The notes below the pieces were generated by a model. That model saw only the letters and a program-made list of their open reading frames with translations, was not told the DNA's origin and did no database searches. The translations under genes and the position numbers were made by a program. From the NCBI RefSeq assembly GCF_012922555.1, contig NZ_WIPK01000015.1, positions 1 through 46,035 of the forward strand: a stretch of DNA of 46,035 nucleotides, read 5' to 3'. The DNA is from Paraclostridium dentum. GTDB taxonomy: Bacteria; Bacillota; Clostridia; Peptostreptococcales; Peptostreptococcaceae. Positions 1 to 6,964 of the stretch are shown one piece after another (position 1 is the first letter of the stretch; each line of letters begins with the position of its first letter).

Positions 1-239
1 CAATTTTTATGATCATTGCACTTATCATAGTTTTCATATCCATAATACTTGTCACAGTTTTTATGCTCATGACACTTGTCGCAATTCTTATGATCATGGC
101 ACTTATCATCGTTTTCATATCCATAACACTTATCACAATTATCCCATTTATAATACTTATTCCATTCGTCCCAGTCATAGCATTTATGACATTTATTCCA
201 TTTGTAGTTTTCTTCTTTACATTTATTTGAATAAACCAT
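1..239 (-). CDS. Cys/His/Tyr/Lys-rich repeat protein, probable spore-coat protein (C-terminus outside window)
   Basis: Reading the minus strand from ATG at 239 gives about 79 codons, open to the edge. The N-terminus (MVYSNKCKEENYKWNKC) is rich in Cys, Trp, Tyr and Lys. After it come tandem units: an 18-residue unit (NCDKCYGYENDDKCHDHK), a 9-residue unit (NCDKCHEHK), then the 18-residue unit again with changes (NCDKYYGYENYDKCNDHK). A GGAGAG ribosome site lies about 10 bases upstream, and a sigma-K-like promoter lies at 297-324. I recognise no named family. Cys/His/Tyr-rich low-complexity repeats under a late mother-cell promoter fit a spore coat or metal-binding protein, but that is inference. 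The N-terminal style and the whole upstream region match the YmaF-like gene at 8514-8942. The hydrophobic reading on the opposite strand is the antisense of this repeat. Confidence 0.75.
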   Translation of the reverse strand, partial: MVYSNKCKEENYKWNKCHKCYDWDEWNKYYKWDNCDKCYGYENDDKCHDHKNCDKCHEHKNCDKYYGYENYDKCNDHKN

Positions 240-273
240 TTTCATATCTCTCCATTATATAAATATTAAGAAA

Positions 274-324
274 TTCTTATTAAAGAACCTCTAGTCCATA
301 ATATGCATCAATGTCGAAATATGT
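274..324 (-). promoter_or_regulatory. Sigma-K-like promoter and 5' leader hairpin of the repeat-protein gene
   Basis: On the minus strand AC (323-324), a 17-base spacer and CATATTATG (297-305) match the sigma-K pattern AC-N16/17-CATAnnnTA except for the last base. A short hairpin TTCTT-atta-AAGAA (274-287) follows near the expected mRNA 5' end. The block from promoter to hairpin is closely similar to the one upstream of the YmaF-like gene at 8942. The sigma assignment is inferred from sequence only. Confidence 0.5.
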
Positions 325-437
325 TCTATATTGTCAAAATTTATATTAGCTTAAATATATAAAAATTTTAGTTCATAATCCCCTGTATCTATAATATAGT
401 ATTATTTTAATATACTTTATTCATTAAAAATTGTTCT

Positions 438-1112
438 TTATAGTTTTCTAAATTTATGCTGTGGCCTGCCTACTTTTCCATACTCAACCAATTTTTCTAA
501 CTGTCCTTCTTTTTCCATATAATCTAAGTACCTTCTAACAGTTACCCTAGCAACTTTTATTCTTTCTGATAATTCTTCAGATGTAAAATATTCACCATCT
601 TCTTTTTCTATTTCTTTCCATATCAACTTATAAGTGTGCCTATTAAACCCTTTTGCAAGACCACCGTATTTTTGAATTCCATTTGCATTTATAATCAATT
701 TATCTAATTCATTTTGCTCTATTTCACATAATTTATTAAGTTCATAATATCTTTCTTTAAATTGTATTAACGAATCTTTAAATCTATCGAAATTAAATGG
801 TTTTATTAAATAATCTATAGCCCCATATCTAAAAGCTTCTTGTACCCTTTCCACCGTTTTATCTGCCGTAATTAATATTACATCAATTGTAATTTCTTCA
901 CTCCTCAACCACTTTAAAAAATCTATTCCATTTTCATTAGGTAAAAAAACATCTAATAAAATTAAATCTGGCTTTTTTTTAATAATATAATTTTTAGCTT
1001 CGGTAAGATTTCCTACTGCTTTATATAATTCAAATCCTTCTACCCTCTTTAGAAATTTTGAATTTATTTCTCGTACCATTGGATCATCCTCTATTATAAT
1101 TACTTGAATCAA
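438..1112 (-). CDS. CitB/DcuR/DctR-type response regulator
   Basis: This is a 224-residue cytoplasmic response regulator. The receiver domain occupies roughly residues 1-120, with the acidic pair E8-D9-D10, the phosphoacceptor D54 in LILLDVFLP, and K in the IKPF motif. The C-terminal part carries a winged helix-turn-helix (SEELSERIKVARVTVRRYLDY) as in CitB, DcuR and MalR regulators. I chose TTG at 1112, which gives the family-typical start MIQVIIIEDDP and sits 10 bases after GGGGGAG. GTG at 1121 is possible but lies almost on top of that site. The gene follows the kinase stop by one base, so the pair is cotranscribed. It probably activates the malic enzyme-permease genes upstream; the signal is inferred to be a di- or tricarboxylate. 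Confidence 0.88.
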   Translation of the reverse strand: MIQVIIIEDDPMVREINSKFLKRVEGFELYKAVGNLTEAKNYIIKKKPDLILLDVFLPNENGIDFLKWLRSEEITIDVILITADKTVERVQEAFRYGAIDYLIKPFNFDRFKDSLIQFKERYYELNKLCEIEQNELDKLIINANGIQKYGGLAKGFNRHTYKLIWKEIEKEDGEYFTSEELSERIKVARVTVRRYLDYMEKEGQLEKLVEYGKVGRPQHKFRKL

Positions 1113-1113
1113 G

Positions 1114-2712
1114 TTAATCACACTCCCCCATAGGTATAATAATATTCCAATTGACACCATTATTTACTTTAAGTTCAATCTTTCCATTAGCTCTATCGAT
1201 TATTTGTTTTACAATATACATCCCATGCCCTCTTTGACCTTCTTTAGTAGTAAAACCTTGCTCATAAATCTTATCCATATATTCATCTTTAATTCCAGGA
1301 CCATTATCAGAAATTTTTATTTCAATAAGTTCACTATATTGAATTATCTTTATGTAAACTTCTCCACTCCCATCATTATCTACCGCATCCAAAGAATTTT
1401 CAATTAAATTTCCTACAATTGAGACTATATCCTCTGAATCCATAAATTTGGGCAACTTGCTAATTTTAGAACTTTCATCTATGTTAAATTTAATCCTATT
1501 TTCTTCAGCTTTGTTGTACTTTGAAAACAATATCGCTGATAGTGACGGATCTTTTATTTTTTTAGTTAAAATACTACTTATATTATTTCTGTTTTTAGCT
1601 ACATTAGATATAAACTGTAAAGCTTCATCATACTCCTCTAACTGTATTAAGCCAGATATAGTATGGAGCTTATTCATAAACTCATGATTTTGAGCTCTTA
1701 ATGACCATGCCATTTTTTTTACACCTGTAAGTTCTTCAGCTAACCTAGTGACTTCTGTTTTGTCTCTAAAGGTTGCAATTGCTCCTATAACCTTATCTCT
1801 ATCTTTTATAGGTATTTTATTAGTCATAATTACAGTATTATTTATTTTTTGTTCTTCCTCAAATTTACATTTACCTTCTTCTAATACTTTAATTAAATTT
1901 GTAGTAGGAAAAATTTCGTCTATATTTTTTCCAATGATACTATTTTTATCTATTTGATTTTCATAGTGTAATATATTTAATGCAGAATCATTAACAAGAG
2001 TTATATTGCCATTGTTATCTATAGCTATAAGTCCTTCATAGATTGCATCTAAAATGCCTATTTTTTCATTATAAAGATTTGTTATTTCTTCTGGTTCAAG
2101 GCCTAACAACGTATTTTTTATATTATTAGATAAAATAAACGCTCCAACTATCCCAACAGCTAAACTCCCTATTGAAATTAAAATTATATATAGTATTGCC
2201 ATATGCTCAGATTGTTCAATACTTTTTGTGAGCATACCTACACATACAAATCCTATCTCTTTATTTTTTTCTACATTATATATTGGTACAAAAGCTCTTA
2301 GGGACCTGCCTAAGGTTCCAATAGCTTCAGATATATAAACATCCCCCTCTTTGACTACTCTACTTTCATCTCCACCTACAAATTTTTGCCCTATCATATT
2401 TACATTGGGATGGGAATATCTCATTCCTTCATTGTCAACCACAATTATATATTCAATTTCATCTAAACTTTTAAGCTGATTTTCAATATAAGGCCCTATA
2501 ATTTTATCAGGATCTTTTTTTCCAAGTGCATCTATTACTTCTCTAGAGTTAGCTACCATCTCAGCTACATTCATAACATTAGTCTTAGAGGTGCTTTTAA
2601 TATTTTTAGTCATCCATGATGCTACAAAAAAAATAATTATAGATATTGAAATAAAAACTACAATAATAATTAATATCGTAAGTTTTGTCTGCAATTTCAT
2701 CTTTTTTTTCAA
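1114..2712 (-). CDS. CitA/DcuS-type sensor histidine kinase
   Basis: This is a 532-residue membrane kinase. A first transmembrane helix (about residues 5-30) is followed by an extracellular PAS-like CitA/DcuS sensor domain (about 35-170), a second transmembrane helix (LYIILISIGSLAVGIVGAFI), a cytoplasmic PAS domain with EGLIAIDNNGNITLVN, a SpoOB-type H-box (RAQNHEFMNKLHTISGL) and a HATPase domain with N box (NLIENSLDAVDN) and G boxes (DNGPGIK, GHGMYIVK). I chose TTG at 2712 because GAGGTG precedes it by six bases; ATG at 2700 is the alternative. Members of this family sense C4-dicarboxylates or citrate. The neighbouring malic enzyme points to malate or a relative. Its stop lies just before the regulator start. 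Confidence 0.9.
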   Translation of the reverse strand: MKKKMKLQTKLTILIIIVVFISISIIIFFVASWMTKNIKSTSKTNVMNVAEMVANSREVIDALGKKDPDKIIGPYIENQLKSLDEIEYIIVVDNEGMRYSHPNVNMIGQKFVGGDESRVVKEGDVYISEAIGTLGRSLRAFVPIYNVEKNKEIGFVCVGMLTKSIEQSEHMAILYIILISIGSLAVGIVGAFILSNNIKNTLLGLEPEEITNLYNEKIGILDAIYEGLIAIDNNGNITLVNDSALNILHYENQIDKNSIIGKNIDEIFPTTNLIKVLEEGKCKFEEEQKINNTVIMTNKIPIKDRDKVIGAIATFRDKTEVTRLAEELTGVKKMAWSLRAQNHEFMNKLHTISGLIQLEEYDEALQFISNVAKNRNNISSILTKKIKDPSLSAILFSKYNKAEENRIKFNIDESSKISKLPKFMDSEDIVSIVGNLIENSLDAVDNDGSGEVYIKIIQYSELIEIKISDNGPGIKDEYMDKIYEQGFTTKEGQRGHGMYIVKQIIDRANGKIELKVNNGVNWNIIIPMGECD

Positions 2713-2747
2713 ACCTAACACCTCACCTTTAAATTTGCAAATTAAAA

Positions 2748-2860
2748 ACACGGAATTATGGGAGGTAATTATACCTAAGTAGAAGCTTTAATATAGGTAT
2801 ATATACTTCAATCCTATTATATAGCACTTCTCTTATTATTACCTATCATTTTTTCCGTGT
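2748..2860. repeat. Nested inverted repeat between permease and sensor-kinase genes
   Basis: ACACGGAA (2748-2755) pairs with TTCCGTGT (2853-2860), and further in AGGTAAT (2763-2769) pairs with ATTACCT (2838-2844), with spacers of 7 and 8 bases. The interior of about 70 bases is AT-rich with no T-run beyond the stem on the minus strand. It covers the region that would separate the permease message from the kinase message. It could be an mRNA processing or attenuation structure, or a pair of operator half-sites; nothing decides between these. Confidence 0.35.
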
Positions 2861-2887
2861 ATTAATTCTAACCAATTATATACTTTA

Positions 2888-3859
2888 TCATGAAATAACT
2901 CTATTATTTGAATCCTTAATTTGCTTATTTTTGATTAACTTAAATGTATAAGATACAATAAATGGACAAACTATAGCAGATACTACACAAGCTGCTGCAA
3001 CTTGTGCTGTAGCAACTGCAGCTATAGATACTACAGTAGGATCTATAGCTGCAACTGCCGCTGGAGTTGCAACTGCATTTCCTGCTGTTGATCCTGTAGC
3101 TAAACCAATTATAGGTTCTTCTTTAAATAACTTTAATAATATATAAGCTCCTATTCCAGTTAAAGACGCTATTACTCCTAAAAGTATACCTGGTAATCCT
3201 GCTTGAACAATAGTTGATAAATCCATCCCAGCCCCTAAAGGAAATGAAAAGAATGGAATTAAAAGCAATTTACTACTTCCAAGAAAAGCTCTCATGTCGG
3301 AATCGATATTTCCTAGAATCATACCTATTAATATAGGAATTACTACTGCTACAAGTGACATTATAGGAATTTGAGCTAACCCTGATGCTCCTAATGCAAC
3401 TAATGTAAAAAACGGTCCATCTTTTAATGATAATATAGCATATGCACCTACATCAGTTTCATCTCCATACTGTGATGCAAGTGATGCATATAATCCCCCA
3501 TTACAATTTGTTAATGCTGCTAGAATTGCTAATGGTGATAATCCTAATACCCCTGCTGGCCCAAAGACTTTTCCTACAAATATACCAATTCCAGCACCTA
3601 CTATAAACTTACCAGTAATTAATAATGCACCCTTTTTTAACGCTTTTGGTGCTAACTTAAAGTTAATTTGCGATCCAATTAAAAACATAAAACATGCTAA
3701 AATTGTTGAAGATGCTTTAGGTCCAAACAATGCAGTCGTGAATCCTCCAATTTCTAAAAACTGTGGGAAAAATGTGTTAACTAATACACCTAGAAAAAGA
3801 GGAACAACCATCATACCGCCTGGAATTTTATCAATGGTTTTCTTTATTGGTATTTGCAT
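2888..3859 (-). CDS. KdgT-family organic acid permease (2-keto-3-deoxygluconate permease family)
   Basis: This is a 323-residue integral membrane protein that aligns by eye with KdgT over its whole length. It shows the conserved start (IDKIPGGMMVVPLFLGVLVN), the NGGLYASLASQYGDETDVGA segment, LIPFFSFPLGAGMDLS, and the ATGSTAGNAVATPAAVAAIDP segment. About ten hydrophobic helices are visible. KdgT of enterobacteria is a proton symporter for 2-keto-3-deoxygluconate. Here the gene sits 12 bases downstream of malic enzyme and upstream of a CitA/CitB-type pair, with no KDG kinase or aldolase near. Malate or another hydroxy/keto acid is therefore a more likely substrate (inference). TCCTCC on the plus strand marks its AGGAGG ribosome site. 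Confidence 0.85.
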   Translation of the reverse strand: MQIPIKKTIDKIPGGMMVVPLFLGVLVNTFFPQFLEIGGFTTALFGPKASSTILACFMFLIGSQINFKLAPKALKKGALLITGKFIVGAGIGIFVGKVFGPAGVLGLSPLAILAALTNCNGGLYASLASQYGDETDVGAYAILSLKDGPFFTLVALGASGLAQIPIMSLVAVVIPILIGMILGNIDSDMRAFLGSSKLLLIPFFSFPLGAGMDLSTIVQAGLPGILLGVIASLTGIGAYILLKLFKEEPIIGLATGSTAGNAVATPAAVAAIDPTVVSIAAVATAQVAAACVVSAIVCPFIVSYTFKLIKNKQIKDSNNRVIS

Positions 3860-3871
3860 ACTTATTTCCTC

Positions 3872-5050
3872 CTAATTATTTTTTCTCGCTACACCGCTAT
3901 CTATAGCAGCTTTTTTTATTGCCTCAGCTACATTACTTGCAATAGTTTTATCTAAAGCATATGGAATTACATTATTCTCATTTAATTCCTCATCTTTTAT
4001 CATAGAAGCTATAGCATAAGCAGCTGCTATTTTCATTTCTTCATTTATTTCTTTTGCCCTAACATCTAAAGCGCCTCTAAATATTCCTGGAAAAGCTAAT
4101 ACATTATTAACTTGATTTGGAAAATCTGAACGTCCTGTTCCTATTACTCTTGCACCTGCTTCTTTAGCTTCATATGGCATAATTTCTGGAGTTGGATTTG
4201 CCATTGCAAAGAATATAGAATCTTTGTTCATAGACTTTACCATGTCTTTTGATACAATTCCTGGAGCTGATACTCCTATAAATACATCTGCTCCTATTAA
4301 TGCATCTGCTAAGTTTCCTTGAATATTATCAAAATTAGTAAGCTTTGCTAGCTCAATTTTAGCTTCATCTATGCCTTTCATATCTTTATGGAGAATACCC
4401 ACTTTATCGCAGACGATTAAATTTGTAACTCCAGATGATAATAATAATTTTGTTATAGCTGTACCTGCTGCTCCAGCTCCATTTACAACAACTTTTATTT
4501 CTTCCATTTTTTTATCAACAACCTTTAGAGCATTTATAATACCTGCTAATACAACTATAGCTGTTCCATGTTGATCATCATGAAAAACAGGTATATCAAG
4601 TTCTTTTTTAAGCTTTTCTTCAATTTCAAAACATCGTGGTGCTGAAATATCTTCTAAGTTAATTCCCCCAAATCCAGGAGATATTAGCTTAATAGTATCT
4701 ACAATTTCTTCTACATTCTTTGTATCTAAACAAATTGGTATTGCATCTACATCTGCAAATTCTTTAAACAATATTGACTTCCCTTCCATTACAGGAAGCC
4801 CTGCTTTTGGACCTATATCTCCTAACCCTAAAACAGCACTCCCATCTGTTACTACAGCGACTAAATTGCCCTTAGATGTATACTTGTATACGTTTTCCTC
4901 ATTTTCAAAAATTTTTCTACACGGTTCTGCAACTCCAGGTGTATAAGCTAAACTTAAATCATCCCTAGTCTCAACTTTTACCTTACTTATAACTTCAATT
5001 TTCCCAACCTTTTCTTCATGTAAATCTAAACTTTTTTTAAAATAATCCAT
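3872..5050 (-). CDS. Malic enzyme (oxaloacetate-decarboxylating malate dehydrogenase, short form)
   Basis: This 392-residue cytoplasmic enzyme oxidatively decarboxylates L-malate to pyruvate and CO2 with NAD(P)+. Visible motifs are the N-terminal AYTPGVAEPC with the catalytic Tyr, DGSAVLGLGDIGPKAGLPV, the metal/substrate segment NLEDISAPRCFEIE and FHDDQHGTAIV, the dinucleotide-binding GAGAAGTAI, and ANPTPEIMP. It lacks the C-terminal phosphotransacetylase domain of MaeB, as usual for the clostridial and bacillar short form. I chose ATG at 5050 because AAAGGG lies eight bases before it; a GTG at 5059 overlaps that site. It is the first gene of the permease-kinase-regulator run and is probably controlled by the two-component pair at its end. 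Confidence 0.93.
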   Translation of the reverse strand: MDYFKKSLDLHEEKVGKIEVISKVKVETRDDLSLAYTPGVAEPCRKIFENEENVYKYTSKGNLVAVVTDGSAVLGLGDIGPKAGLPVMEGKSILFKEFADVDAIPICLDTKNVEEIVDTIKLISPGFGGINLEDISAPRCFEIEEKLKKELDIPVFHDDQHGTAIVVLAGIINALKVVDKKMEEIKVVVNGAGAAGTAITKLLLSSGVTNLIVCDKVGILHKDMKGIDEAKIELAKLTNFDNIQGNLADALIGADVFIGVSAPGIVSKDMVKSMNKDSIFFAMANPTPEIMPYEAKEAGARVIGTGRSDFPNQVNNVLAFPGIFRGALDVRAKEINEEMKIAAAYAIASMIKDEELNENNVIPYALDKTIASNVAEAIKKAAIDSGVARKNN

Positions 5051-5231
5051 ATATATCACCCTTTCTTTTTAGTCTAATTTATTATGATTTAATAATATCA
5101 ACAGTCTTGATATATTGAAATATTTTGAAAATTTAAAATAAATTTTGGTCATAAAGTTTTTTTTGATATATTATTAACATTAAGTTTAAATAAAGATGAA
5201 TACCTTTAAAATAACTTAAAAATGGCAATAA

Positions 5232-5300
5232 AAAAGTTAACGATATAAAATAATATCAACTAATCCTTTATTAGTATAATTATTTGTATCGTTAACTTTT
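5232..5300 (-). terminator. Long-stem terminator after brnQ
   Basis: Perfect 14-base arms AAAAGTTAACGATA (5232-5245) and TATCGTTAACTTTT (5287-5300) enclose a second small hairpin (ACTAAT...ATTAGT). On the minus strand the outer stem ends in a T-rich run just past the brnQ stop. The remaining 170 bases up to the malic enzyme start are AT-rich promoter DNA with no gene seen. Confidence 0.6.
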
Positions 5301-5329
5301 ATAATATTGTATTTAATTAATAATTAGAT

Positions 5330-6622
5330 CTAAGAATTAACATTAGATTTTGATGGTATGAAATTACCAATTATACCTGCAATTACAACTGGTACTATCC
5401 AGTTAAATCCTATTTTTGCAAACGGCAATTCATTTATAAACGGTACATTTATACCTTTACTGCTTAAAACTGTAAGTACACTTACTATTAAAGCTACATA
5501 AGTTGCACATTTAAATGCATTATCATTTTTAATTTTATTATTAAATAGTGTCATTAATACTAATACTATTGTTGCTGGGTAAATAATTGATAATATAGGT
5601 GCTGAGAATTTTATTATTGTACTAACTCCAAAGTTTGCTACTACTGCACTGAATATACATACTCCAATAACTATAGTTTCATATTTTACTTTTCCATTTG
5701 ATAGTTTAGTAAAATATTGAGCCGTAGCTGAAACAAGCCCTATAGATGTTGTTAAACAAGCTAATGCTACAATTATTGCTAATACAACTTTACCAGGTTG
5801 ACCTAATAACTGTTCTGTTATACTTACAATCAAAGCTGTTTGATTTATATCACTTGGATTTACACCTTTAAATTGATGAGCAACTGAAGATCCTAAATAA
5901 GTAAGTCCTCCGTATACTATAATTAAAGCCACACCTGCAACTAAACCAGCTCTTAAAGTTAATTTAATTTTATCAGATTCTTCTGTGTATCCTTTTTGAA
6001 CAAGTGACATTATAACAACTGCTGATAAAGCTATAGCTCCTAGTGGATCCATTGTTTGATATCCTTGACCTATACCCTCTGCAAATATTGCATCTATAGC
6101 TGCTGGTTCATTTAAATTTCCAAGAGGAGATACAATCCCTACTATAATTAGAAATATTAAAGCTACTAATAATGCTGGTGTTAAGTACTGCCCTATTATA
6201 TCTACAACTTTAGATGGTTTTATTGTAAGTACCAGTGTTAACCCGAAAAATATTATAGAAAATAATATCGGGCTAAAGCCTCCAAAAATAGGTTGTATTC
6301 CCATTTCAAATGTTGTTGCTCCTGTTCTAGGTATTGCTAAAAGTGGTCCTAAGCAAATCATAATTGCTGTTGCTAGTATTATAGATAATGTTTTCCCACT
6401 TCTTGATAAAACCCTACTTATGTCTCCATCACATTTAGCAGCTGCTAATATCGCTAATAAAGCTAATCCTACATCAGCGATAATAAATCCACTGAAACCT
6501 AACATCCAGTGCTCTCCAGATACAACTCCTAAATATGGTGGAAATATTAAGTTTCCTGCCCCAAAGAACATGGCAAATAAGGCAAATCCTACAACTACAG
6601 TATCTACACTTTGTTTTTTCAT
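5330..6622 (-). CDS. brnQ: Branched-chain amino acid carrier BrnQ
   Basis: This 430-residue membrane transporter belongs to the LIVCS family, which takes up leucine, isoleucine and valine with Na+ or H+. The hallmark N-terminus is present: VVVGFALFAMFFGAGNLIFP, then PPYLG. About twelve hydrophobic segments follow, including CLTTSIGLVSATAQYFTKLS. ATG at 6622 is chosen because GGGGG lies five bases upstream and the protein then starts MKKQSVDTVVVG, as in the family; a longer reading adds ten unlikely residues. It is a single gene with its own promoter (6675-6704), an overlapping candidate CodY site, and the terminator at 5232-5300. Confidence 0.93.
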   Translation of the reverse strand: MKKQSVDTVVVGFALFAMFFGAGNLIFPPYLGVVSGEHWMLGFSGFIIADVGLALLAILAAAKCDGDISRVLSRSGKTLSIILATAIMICLGPLLAIPRTGATTFEMGIQPIFGGFSPILFSIIFFGLTLVLTIKPSKVVDIIGQYLTPALLVALIFLIIVGIVSPLGNLNEPAAIDAIFAEGIGQGYQTMDPLGAIALSAVVIMSLVQKGYTEESDKIKLTLRAGLVAGVALIIVYGGLTYLGSSVAHQFKGVNPSDINQTALIVSITEQLLGQPGKVVLAIIVALACLTTSIGLVSATAQYFTKLSNGKVKYETIVIGVCIFSAVVANFGVSTIIKFSAPILSIIYPATIVLVLMTLFNNKIKNDNAFKCATYVALIVSVLTVLSSKGINVPFINELPFAKIGFNWIVPVVIAGIIGNFIPSKSNVNS

Positions 6623-6674
6623 AAAAACCCCCTGTATTAATTTTATAGGCAATATCTAATTATTAAATTACTTA

Positions 6675-6718
6675 ATTATATGTTAAACTTACTAAATAAA
6701 TCAACTATTCTGAAAAAT
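6675..6718 (-). promoter_or_regulatory. brnQ promoter with candidate CodY box
   Basis: On the minus strand TTGATT (6699-6704), an 18-base spacer and TATAAT (6675-6680) form a sigma-A promoter. The site ACTATTCTGAAAAAT (6704-6718, plus strand) matches 12 of 15 positions of the CodY consensus AATTTTCWGAAAATT and abuts the -35 box. brnQ is a known CodY target in low-GC Gram-positives, so repression in rich medium is plausible. Confidence 0.45.
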
Positions 6719-6877
6719 TTAACATAATTTTAGCATTTTGTCCCACTAAGTTAAATTTGTGTTAAATTAATTAACTGCTTGTTTATTTATATTTAACAAT
6801 ATAAATAATAATATTCCTAATTTGTTAAATATAATAATATTTACATTTTTTGTGTTTAATGAAGTTTTTTTGTGTAG

Positions 6878-6933
6878 TATAATGTAAAGATAAAATACTC
6901 AGGTTATATAATCTATAACATGGGTATTTTATC
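6878..6933 (+). promoter_or_regulatory. Promoter and 5'-end hairpin of the DHA2 exporter gene
   Basis: TATAAT at 6878-6883 sits in a TGTAGTATAAT context. A hairpin begins where transcription should start: GATAAAATACTCAGGTTATA (6889-6908) pairs with TATAACATGGGTATTTTATC (6914-6933) with only a few mismatches and a 5-base loop, and is followed by TTTT. It lies wholly in the untranslated leader of the exporter gene, so it could be an attenuator, an mRNA stabiliser or a repressor dyad. Confidence 0.5.
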
Positions 6934-6964
6934 TTTTGTAACAATTGAGAAAGGAGTTTTTTTT

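Noticed and set aside
1-180. Repeated units that could suggest a CRISPR array or intergenic tandem repeat
   Set aside because: Units are 54 and 27 bases, multiples of three, contiguous without spacers, and keep one coding frame.
9-230. A 73-codon, very hydrophobic plus-strand reading frame at the left edge
   Set aside because: It is the antisense of the Lys/Asp/Cys repeat protein on the minus strand, which has a ribosome site and promoter; the hydrophobic pattern follows from the complement of the repeat.
6623-6900. A possible T-box or other riboswitch upstream of brnQ
   Set aside because: No GGTGG/CGCGG core or terminator is present; the region shows an ordinary promoter with a CodY-like site.
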